Part shown: positions 1 through 5,245 of the stretch, one piece after another | Layout of the letters: the number at the start of each line of letters is the position of its first letter | How positions within the stretch are numbered: position 1 is the first letter of the stretch | DNA from: Arthrobacter sp. | Lineage (GTDB): Bacteria > Actinomycetota > Actinomycetes > Actinomycetales > Micrococcaceae | Length of the DNA stretch: 5,847 bases | Direction: 5' to 3' | Assembly: GCA_025464925.1 (NCBI GenBank) | Contig: JAODMS010000261.1 | Coordinates: forward strand, 1 to 5,847 | Notes under the pieces: model-generated | Told to the model about the DNA's origin: nothing | Databases searched by the model: none | The model's input: the letters and a program-made list of their open reading frames with translations, nothing else | Program-made: the position numbers and the translations under genes

Positions 1-65
1 AGCTCAGCTGGTAGAGCGCCACGTTTACACCGTGGATGTCATCGGTTCGATCCCGGTAGGACCCA
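1..65 (+). tRNA. tRNA-Val(UAC), 5' end cut off by the window edge
   Basis: The window opens in the D-arm (agctcagctggtagagcg). The anticodon stem ccacg/cgtgg closes a seven-base loop tttacac, which puts UAC at the anticodon, so the tRNA reads valine codons. The T arm is atcgg-ttcgatc-ccggt (41-57). The acceptor 3' strand aggaccc (58-64) is followed by discriminator A at 65. About nine 5' bases, expected to begin gggtcct, lie outside the window. CCA is not encoded; the next bases are cac. The gene's 3' end from position 51 is duplicated at 5092, which shows that it is the insertion target of the neighbouring element. The insertion leaves the tRNA sequence complete. Confidence 0.93.
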
Positions 66-68
66 CAC
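51..68 (+). repeat. attL core, 18-bp direct repeat in the tRNA-Val 3' end
   Basis: The sequence tcccggtaggacccacac covers the end of the T-loop, the 3' half of the T stem, the acceptor 3' strand, the discriminator base and three further bases. It is identical to 5092-5109. Identity stops on both sides (cga before it here against gcg at the right copy; tttg after it here against agac). The crossover therefore took place within these 18 bases, and the pre-insertion attB should read through 51-68 straight into the sequence at 5110. Confidence 0.88.
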
Positions 69-79
69 TTTGTATGCAC

Positions 80-146
80 AACCCGCTGTATCCAGTCAAA
101 TTTCCCGCCAATACAGGGAAGTTTACGGATACGGCGGGTTTTGCTT
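80..146 (+). terminator. Long rho-independent-type hairpin after tRNA-Val, supplied by the element
   Basis: A 14-bp stem pairs aacccgctgtatcc (80-93) with ggatacggcgggtt (127-140), with one G-T wobble. A second, inner stem pairs aaatttccc (98-106) with gggaagttt (116-124), again with one wobble. The outer stem runs into ttttgctttg. It lies 15 bases after the tRNA and inside the element. I infer that it replaces the terminator displaced to the right of attR. The T tract is interrupted, so it could also serve mainly as a 3' processing or insulating structure. Confidence 0.7.
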
Positions 147-155
147 TGCCCATCT

Positions 156-183
156 GCTACTGCTTTTACTACTGCTTTTTTGA
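156..183 (+). repeat. Left arm-type integrase-binding site (two 12-bp direct repeats)
   Basis: The segment contains ctactgc twice at a 12-bp spacing (157 and 169), each followed by a T run. The same 28-29 base block recurs at 4999-5027 in the same orientation, with 18 of the first 20 bases identical and a shared ttttttga end. A duplicated direct repeat just inside both ends of a tyrosine-integrase element is what arm-type sites for the N-terminal domain of such integrases look like. The site lies 88 bases from the attL core and 36 bases before the integrase start. Protein binding is inferred. Confidence 0.7.
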
Positions 184-218
184 CCAGTTCATGACCGCCG
201 TGTTGGTAGTCTGTTCCC

Positions 219-1678
219 ATGGCACCACGGGGGGAGAAGCATCGGGAAGACGGTGACGGGTCGATCTTCCGGATCACAAGCAAGCGGAAGGACGGCACCG
301 TTGTCGAACGGTGGGGTGCCGACTTCACCATGGGATACGACTTCATGGCAAGCGAGTCGTTGCCCAGGGTCAGGGAGCAACCAAACAGATTGCCCGTGAC
401 AGGCGTGAAGCAGCCCGCCTGAAACTTCTTGTCCTCCAAGGCAAAGCTCCCCCTCCGTCCTCACAGGGGAGAAGCATGCTGTCCGCAGGGAAACCGTTCA
501 GCAATACCTTGAAAAGTGGTTTGCCACCCTGGACCCGGAGGAAGTGGGAGATGCCACCCGACGCTCCTACCGCTCCAAGCTCGAACTTCACATTTATCCC
601 CATATCGGGGACATCCCTCTCCTGCTTCTGACGGAAGAGGACATCCACACGCTCTTCCACGTCACCCTGAAAAATAAGGTTTACGACCCGAAACGCCCTA
701 GAGCTGCGAATCAGCAACGGTGGTCTGCTGAACATCTGGAAGCCCTTGGGTAAGGCTCTGAGCATGGCTGAGAACAAGGGAATCATCCCGCTCGACCCCA
801 TGCGTTCCGTCAAGAAACCCAGGGTTGAGGAAAAGGAAGAGACTGTCTACTCCTGGAAGCCCAAGTATCTTCTGGAACAGTTGGACGGTGACCCCGATGA
901 AGCAAAGTGGCTGCTCAGTTTCGTCCTTGGCTTGCGTATGTCCGAAAAGATCGGTCTGACCTGGGATTGTCTGAACCTGAAACCCCGTGGCGGAAAGCCG
1001 GCAACGGTCAGCATCAAGCAGCAGTTGAAGTGGCACGTCTCCGAACATGGATGCGGCAAGCGTGACAACGAAACGGCTCTCTACCCCTGTGGCAACAAGT
1101 CAAGTGCCCGTTGTCCGAAACAGATCGGCGGCGGTGGGCTATACGTCGATCCGGTGACCAAAACGGCAGCAGGTAAGCGGACGCTCCCATTGCCGACACA
1201 GCTGCAGAAGCTTTTGCTTGAACATCAGAAGCGTCAGGCAGCCGTGAAAAAGATGTATGCAGGAACCAAGGACTGGGATCCGTTGCCCGGTCTGGAAGAT
1301 CTTGTGTTCACCACTGCCAACGGACGCCCAATGAGCCAACAGCGTGAAAACACGGCGTGGCATGCGTTGTGCGAAAAGTTCAATGTTCCGATGCAACGTG
1401 GGCACCTCAACAGGCACGTTGTTGCCACCTTGCTTGCCGAAGCCGAAGTCCCCCCTGACAGGGCACAACTTATCCTAGGGTGGTCTTCCGCACGCATGCT
1501 CAGCACCTACACGCACCTGAGGGCTGTGAAGCACGCTGTGGAGCCCATGCAAGACCTGGAACGGGTCATGTTGGAACGGCAGACCTCAGCACGTTCCCGA
1601 GCCGTTGTAAAGGCTAGGAAGCTTGCGGACAAGAAGGCTTCACTCATGGATGACGGTAACGAGGAAGAAGCGGTCTGA
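219..1678 (+). pseudogene. Tyrosine-recombinase integrase, N-terminal half disrupted by three frameshifts
   Basis: The reading begins at ATG 219 (MAPRGEKHREDGDGSIF), which resembles the arm-binding N-terminus of actinobacterial phage-type integrases. The coherent protein then jumps frames three times. After MGYD (~341) it continues as LHGKRVVAQGQGATKQIA. Near the G run at 466-469 (cacagggg) it continues as GEKHAVRRETVQQYLEKW. Near 695-703 it continues as ELRISNGGLLNIWKPLGKAL into the intact catalytic domain. The first two jumps each fit one missing base and the third fits one extra base. Joined, the protein would be about 485 residues with the usual order of arm-binding, SAM-like core-binding and catalytic domains. 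It should recombine the 18-bp tRNA-Val site. Three lesions in ~360 bases, beside a 2.8-kb cargo frame with none, argue for real decay rather than random sequencing error, although homopolymer errors cannot be excluded. No clear Shine-Dalgarno precedes 219. Confidence 0.8.
746..1678 (+). CDS. Intact catalytic half of the tyrosine recombinase
   Basis: This uninterrupted frame holds the catalytic domain of the disrupted integrase. Counting from TTG 746 as residue 1, the active-site residues are R64 (LGLRMSEKIGL), K144 (AAGKRTLPLP), H220 and R223 (GHLNRHVV), W246 at the usual second His/Trp position (LILGWSS), and the nucleophile Y255 (STYTHL). A His/Cys-rich insertion (H101, C103, C115, C123) resembles the HGCG...CG...CP insert I recall from actinobacterial integrases. 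The C-terminus is basic and then acidic. The open frame extends upstream to about 671 with no ATG, so TTG 746 and ATG 764 are the available starts and neither has a convincing ribosome-binding site. If translated alone it would lack the arm- and core-binding domains. It is listed separately because its catalytic residues are complete and a gene caller would report it. Confidence 0.75.
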   Translation: MGKALSMAENKGIIPLDPMRSVKKPRVEEKEETVYSWKPKYLLEQLDGDPDEAKWLLSFVLGLRMSEKIGLTWDCLNLKPRGGKPATVSIKQQLKWHVSEHGCGKRDNETALYPCGNKSSARCPKQIGGGGLYVDPVTKTAAGKRTLPLPTQLQKLLLEHQKRQAAVKKMYAGTKDWDPLPGLEDLVFTTANGRPMSQQRENTAWHALCEKFNVPMQRGHLNRHVVATLLAEAEVPPDRAQLILGWSSARMLSTYTHLRAVKHAVEPMQDLERVMLERQTSARSRAVVKARKLADKKASLMDDGNEEEAV

Positions 1679-1704
1679 CCTTTGCGGACAGGTTCGAAAA
1701 TCCT

Positions 1705-1722
1705 TGTCTACTGAAGTAGACA
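1705..1722. repeat. Perfect 7-bp inverted repeat between integrase and cargo
   Basis: TGTCTAC (1705-1711) and GTAGACA (1716-1722) are perfect inverted copies around tgaa. The site lies 27 bases after the integrase stop. There is no T tract after it, so it is a poor intrinsic terminator. A regulator-binding site or an RNA hairpin protecting the integrase mRNA end are both possible. Function is not shown by the sequence. Confidence 0.45.
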
Positions 1723-1823
1723 GACGTAATCAGGCGTGCAGGTTTTCACCCGGAAGCGAACCTCAGCGGGTCCTCAGCAAGAAATGTCGGACCCACACGC
1801 CAGAATGGTTGCAGGGTCATCCA

Positions 1824-1851
1824 TTGACCTTGGGTGGCTCGAAAGTATCTC
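1824..1851 (+). promoter_or_regulatory. Possible promoter of the ATPase cargo gene
   Basis: TTGACC (1824-1829) is a good -35-like hexamer. Sixteen bases later comes tatctc (1846-1851), a weak -10 match. The arrangement sits 30 bases before ATG 1881 and would give a short leader. The -35 overlaps a small hairpin (ggtca at 1814-1818 with tgacc at 1825-1829), which could be a repressor site. It is a weak call because the -10 is poor. Confidence 0.3.
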
Positions 1852-1880
1852 TGCCGTGATGCACCCTGCCGTAAACAACC

Positions 1881-4703
1881 ATGGGGGAAGTCATCGCCGG
1901 TCACATCTACTCTGAAGTGCTCGCCTATTCGGACAAGAACCTGTTGCCGTGGCAGAAAGATGCCCGTCGCCGGCACACGGCTTCTCCCACGCTGTCTGAT
2001 ACTGAGGTCAATGAACTGACCGACATCGCCTATGCGACGGCACTCTCAGACCTGAGTCTTGGACTGGAACACGAGGACGAAACGGCCACGCTGAATCCTC
2101 CGGAAGCACTCCCGCTGACTCAGCACCACATCCCGAGCAGTTCTTCTGACAGCCCGCCTGTCACGATCAGTAAGATCACGCATCAAAAGGGGGTTAACCG
2201 GATGCGTGAAAACACTGAACTCACCCTGGCTCCCAAGGGCATCGTCATCATTTACGGTCTCAACGGGGTAGGGAAGTCCGGGTATACACGGATCCTGAAA
2301 TCCTCCTGCCACTCACGGCACCCCGAAACTATCTTGGGCAACGTTTTCAAGCAGGAAGATGTGGAACCCCGTGCGTCGGTGGACTACCTGCTGGGGGACG
2401 AGAACAAAACCCATGAGTGGAACCTGCGGGAGCCAAGCGAGGACCCGAACCTCTCACGAGTGGCAGTTTACGATTCCAAATCAGCCGCTTCCCACGTCTC
2501 AGCCAAGGGCACCACCCTCACTGTCACTCCGGACGGACTCGAACTCTTGCAATCCCTGATTGCTACCTGCGATGCCGTGGGAGCAACAGCGAAACGCAAA
2601 CAGGCTGCACTGAAATCAATGTCCGCACCCAACATCTACTCCGAAGCCACCGTTGCCGAAGTCCGCAGGGTCATGAAAATCCTGGGCAAGTTTGGTGGCA
2701 TCGAGCTCGTCAAGGAAATCGCCAAGCTGACAGAACCCGAACTTGCGGAGCTCGAATCCCTCCCCGGAACCATCAGCAACAGGAAAACCAACAGTAAGAC
2801 CACCCGGCTCGCTCATGCCCAAAGCAGGATGAACCAGACCAAGACCCTGGCACGCAGGATTGAAACGCTTGCCGAAAAGGTCAACGCCGAACAGATCACG
2901 GTGCTGTCAGGGATCTGGAAACGCCTTAGCGAAATCAAGGTAGAGGAAGCCGCACAATCACAGCATGACTTCTCACAGGAGGCAGTGGCTGGGGTTCTGA
3001 CAAGGCATTGGCACACCATGTGGGAGGCAGTGAGAATCTACTCCGACACAGAGGCTTACCCCGATCAGCAGTTCCCCTCTGACGGCATGGACAACTGCGT
3101 GCTGTGTCATCAGCCTCTCACCGAGGAAGCACACGAGCGTTTCCGTCAGTTTGAACGTGCCATGAAAAACGACCTCGCAGCCGAGAAGCACCGGCTTACC
3201 GAATCAGCCAAGGTCATCGTTGCGGGCATCAGGAATGCGGTCTCAGCAGAGCAGATTGATAATGACCTGCTCACAGTGCTGGCAGCCGAAAACGGTGCAG
3301 TCATCGTGCAGCTGCGGCTGGATCTGCACACCGTCACGGAGCTTCTCGAAAACCTGCCCACGGACACAGATACCGCTGAATCCATTGATGCCAAGGTTGC
3401 ACCCTTCATTGAAGGTTCTGAGCTTGCCAACGTTGATGGTGATGGCGGTTCTGTGGAAGGTTTTACCCTTACGGACAGCTTGGGCGAAGCAGTTACCTTC
3501 ATCGGGAAGATGGCGAAAACCTATGAGGCGGATGTTCAGGAGATTCAGAACGAAACCGGGGATGCCTCCGAGCTCGCCGCATTGCAGTCACAACTGACCA
3601 GCCTGCAGGAACGTGCCGCTGTCGCCAAGGCTCTGCCACAGTTGAAAAAGCTGCATAACAGGCTGATCCACATCGATGCCTTGCAGGAGGTCATCAAACA
3701 GTGCAACACCCGAGGTCTCTCTGATTATTCGGGGAAAGTGTGCCAGGAATACGTGGAGCAGGTTGCCGCTGACTTCAAGGGCAACCTCAGGATCCTGGAA
3801 GATCGTCCACGGGGAGCAGACAATGAGCCGCAGCTCAAAGTGGACCTCATTGCCACCAAAGTCGACAAAGGCGTCAGCAAGATTGCCTTCAACATTGTGG
3901 GAGCCCAGAAAAAGTCTGCCTCGGAGGTTTTGTCCGAAGGTGAGTTGAGGGCGGTCAGCATAGCCGCTTTCCTCAGCGATGTCTCCAGCAGTGGTGATGG
4001 TTCCGCTGTCATCCTGGATGACCCCATCACCTCCCTCGATTCAGCGTTCCAAATCAAGGTTGCTCAGAAGCTGGTGAAGGAAGCCAGGAACCGTCAGGTG
4101 ATCATATTTACGCACTCCATGGCGTTCGCAGGTGCACTGTGGCATGAGGGCATCAAGAAGGACAGGGAAGAGCAGATCCGTGAAGGTATCGATGATCCGG
4201 TCAAGGTGGAATACAGCTTCATCGAGATAACTCAACGTGAGGAAACGGGCACGGGTCAGCAGATTCCCGGAACTTCGCCCAAGGGTGGGTTCAAGCCACT
4301 GCTGGCGACACTGCGGAATGAGCAGTATCCCAAGGCGAAGGCTCTGTATGACTCAGATGACCACTCAGCCTACGAACGGGAAGTTGAGAACATTTGCAAC
4401 AACCTCCGGAAGGTCTGGGAGCTTGCCGTGGAGGAAATCCTTATCAACGGCATCGTGGCAAGGAACCAGCCGAGCGTATCCACGCAGCACCTCAAAACAC
4501 TGCTGGTGATGAAGGAAAAGGACATCGTTGCTGTCAATGACGGCATGAACTTCAACAACTTTTACGTGCACTCCACTGCCGAGGGCAATGAGAAGCGGAT
4601 CCCCACTCCGGCGGAGATCTTCCAGCGGTTGGAGGATGTGCGACTCTTTGCCAAGGATATTGGTGACCGCCGCAAGGAACAGGCTGATGAGTGGTCAGTC
4701 TGA
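1881..4703 (+). CDS. RloC-like zinc-hook ABC ATPase, putative tRNA anticodon nuclease (defence cargo)
   Basis: The 940-residue protein has the domain order of the RloC/PrrC-type ABC ATPases. Residues 1-115 are an N-terminal extension with the pattern LLPWQKDARRR (21-31). Walker A is GLNGVGKS (126-133). Two probable coiled coils (about 220-395 and 415-610) flank a CVLC zinc-hook apex (C406, C409, then QPL). The ABC signature is LSEGE (684-688), Walker B AVILDD (709-714), the D-loop SLD (718-720) and the H-switch H745. The C-terminal ~150 residues contain R843 and E847 in LRKVWE and H897 in YVHS. This R-x3-E...H order matches the Arg-Glu-His triad of the PrrC anticodon nuclease. In that family the ATPase senses DNA damage or anti-restriction activity and unleashes tRNA cleavage to abort phage infection. 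Here that role is inference. ATG 1881 is the first start in the frame and suits the short distance to the WQKDA motif, but no Shine-Dalgarno is visible. No toxin partner or restriction system is adjacent, so it appears to act alone. Nuclease activity is less certain than the ATPase call. Confidence 0.85.
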   Translation: MGEVIAGHIYSEVLAYSDKNLLPWQKDARRRHTASPTLSDTEVNELTDIAYATALSDLSLGLEHEDETATLNPPEALPLTQHHIPSSSSDSPPVTISKITHQKGVNRMRENTELTLAPKGIVIIYGLNGVGKSGYTRILKSSCHSRHPETILGNVFKQEDVEPRASVDYLLGDENKTHEWNLREPSEDPNLSRVAVYDSKSAASHVSAKGTTLTVTPDGLELLQSLIATCDAVGATAKRKQAALKSMSAPNIYSEATVAEVRRVMKILGKFGGIELVKEIAKLTEPELAELESLPGTISNRKTNSKTTRLAHAQSRMNQTKTLARRIETLAEKVNAEQITVLSGIWKRLSEIKVEEAAQSQHDFSQEAVAGVLTRHWHTMWEAVRIYSDTEAYPDQQFPSDGMDNCVLCHQPLTEEAHERFRQFERAMKNDLAAEKHRLTESAKVIVAGIRNAVSAEQIDNDLLTVLAAENGAVIVQLRLDLHTVTELLENLPTDTDTAESIDAKVAPFIEGSELANVDGDGGSVEGFTLTDSLGEAVTFIGKMAKTYEADVQEIQNETGDASELAALQSQLTSLQERAAVAKALPQLKKLHNRLIHIDALQEVIKQCNTRGLSDYSGKVCQEYVEQVAADFKGNLRILEDRPRGADNEPQLKVDLIATKVDKGVSKIAFNIVGAQKKSASEVLSEGELRAVSIAAFLSDVSSSGDGSAVILDDPITSLDSAFQIKVAQKLVKEARNRQVIIFTHSMAFAGALWHEGIKKDREEQIREGIDDPVKVEYSFIEITQREETGTGQQIPGTSPKGGFKPLLATLRNEQYPKAKALYDSDDHSAYEREVENICNNLRKVWELAVEEILINGIVARNQPSVSTQHLKTLLVMKEKDIVAVNDGMNFNNFYVHSTAEGNEKRIPTPAEIFQRLEDVRLFAKDIGDRRKEQADEWSV

Positions 4704-4882
4704 CCCGTCATCCCGAGGTGCAGCACATTACCATTGCTGAAATCTTGGCGAACAAGCGTCCGTCGATGCCTGGAACTATCCTGCCTTACATCCCTGCTGG
4801 TGGTCTCAGTGCTGACGATTGCTCGCAGTGCAGACATCCTGCCGAAGGGGATCCTGGACAGGTTGCGTGTCCCTCACCGTGA
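4691..4882 (+). other. Short open frame overlapping the ATPase end, possible remnant of a lost gene
   Basis: A 63-codon frame opens at GTG 4691 and overlaps the ATPase stop by 13 bases. Its first half (VQHITIAEILANKRPSMP, then ILPYIPA) reads like protein. It resembles a tail motif of the form vQxlTixellxgkxpxmP that I loosely recall from C-termini of DNA-methyltransferase or restriction-type proteins. The second half, from GGLSADDCSQCR on, looks like translated non-coding DNA. It may be a translationally coupled small protein or the stump of a former downstream gene. I do not recognise it with confidence. Confidence 0.3.
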
Positions 4883-4998
4883 CCTTCCTTGCTGATGGTT
4901 GGAGGTTGGGGAGTCCCGTCCGCCCCCGTGGGCACCAGGGTTGAGGGGGCAGATTCCGCTGCACACGCCTGCTGACATGTGGATGCTGAAAACATAAT
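4704..4998. other. Mostly non-coding stretch between cargo gene and right arm site
   Basis: Apart from the short overlapping frame ending at 4882, I see no convincing gene on either strand. Minus-strand frames here are short, arginine- or cysteine-rich and unlike known families. The stretch holds one GC-rich hairpin (4922-4950) and is otherwise featureless. It would be the natural place for an excisionase or a second cargo gene, but neither is visible. Confidence 0.5.
4922..4950. terminator. GC-rich hairpin after the ATPase gene, weak terminator candidate
   Basis: GCCCCC (4922-4927) pairs with GGGGGC (4945-4950) across a 17-base loop. No T run follows (agattccg), so it is not a canonical rho-independent terminator. 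In high-GC actinobacteria such hairpins without a U tract can still mark transcript ends. It lies 219 bases beyond the ATPase stop and is the only such structure before the right end of the element. Confidence 0.3.
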
Positions 4999-5027
4999 GC
5001 TACTGCTTTAGCTACTGCGTTTTTTGA
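4999..5027 (+). repeat. Right arm-type integrase-binding site (two 12-bp direct repeats)
   Basis: ctactgc occurs at 5000 and 5012, again 12 bp apart, followed by gttttttga. The block matches 156-183 at 18 of 20 bases plus the T-rich end, differing by one inserted G. It sits 65 bases before the attR core. In the excised circle the two arm sites would flank the core in the same orientation, as expected for an attP with arms on both sides. Confidence 0.7.
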
Positions 5028-5091
5028 AGGACGCTTGGCTCGATGGGCTGTTTTGCCTAGTGCTATATGGGAAGTTTGAAACCCTGTTGCG

Positions 5092-5109
5092 TCCCGGTAG
5101 GACCCACAC
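5092..5109 (+). repeat. attR core, 18-bp direct repeat
   Basis: This is an exact second copy of the tRNA 3' end segment at 51-68. It is not part of a tRNA here: the preceding bases (accctgttgcg) form no T arm. It therefore marks the right junction of the inserted element. The chromosomal sequence resumes with agacaaacccc and the probable native tRNA terminator. Confidence 0.88.
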
Positions 5110-5113
5110 AGAC

Positions 5114-5158
5114 AAACCCCGTCGTTGCAGGCATAAGAACCTGCACGACGGGGTTTTT
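5114..5158 (+). terminator. Strong rho-independent terminator, probably the original tRNA-Val terminator
   Basis: AACCCCGTCG (5115-5124) pairs perfectly with CGACGGGGTT (5146-5155). After one unpaired T, tgcagg (5126-5131) pairs with cctgca (5140-5145) around an eight-base loop. One more A-T pair (5114/5156) extends the base, and the 3' strand ends in a run of five T. It begins five bases after attR, where it would lie directly behind the tRNA in the uninserted chromosome. No gene now ends just upstream of it, which supports displacement by the insertion. Confidence 0.85.
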
Positions 5159-5245
5159 GTTTTGCGCAATGGTTGTTTGTGCAGTGGCGGGTGGGCCTCA
5201 GCGACGTCGAACACTTTTGTCGCACCCCCCTGGCAGAATTTAGTC

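Larger units (their letters stand above)
51..5109 (+). mobile_element. tRNA-Val integrative element (~5 kb) with decayed integrase and one ATPase cargo gene
   Basis: The element is bounded by a perfect 18-bp direct repeat, one copy in the tRNA-Val 3' end (51-68) and the other at 5092-5109. Repeat to repeat the unit is 5,041 bp. It has the standard layout of a tRNA-targeting element: the integrase is nearest the attL end, the cargo follows, and matching arm-type repeats sit just inside each end (156-183 and 4999-5027). Base composition is less GC-rich than the chromosomal flank after 5246. I see no excisionase, repressor, replication, conjugation or packaging gene, so this is either a minimal genomic islet or a remnant of a larger element. 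The recombinase appears broken, so it is probably not self-mobile now. Confidence 0.85.

Noticed and set aside
32..256. 74-codon plus-strand frame across the tRNA end and left element end
   Set aside because: It overlaps the tRNA, the terminator hairpin and the arm repeats, and its protein is low-information (CYCFYYCFFDQF comes from the T-rich repeats).
370..813. 147-codon minus-strand frame
   Set aside because: It lies opposite the integrase, whose plus-strand translation is recognisable throughout. The minus-strand protein shows no family features.
219..1678. Programmed ribosomal frameshifting as the explanation for the split integrase
   Set aside because: Three separate shifts would be needed, not all in the same direction. 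I see no slippery heptamer with a downstream pseudoknot, and decay or sequencing error is simpler.
3146..3502. 118-codon minus-strand frame within the ATPase gene
   Set aside because: It is a Ser/Val-rich shadow of the coiled-coil coding strand. The plus strand has an unbroken, motif-bearing frame.
4806..5225. 139-codon minus-strand frame spanning the right element end
   Set aside because: It crosses attR, the arm site and the native terminator hairpin, and no recognisable protein motif is present.
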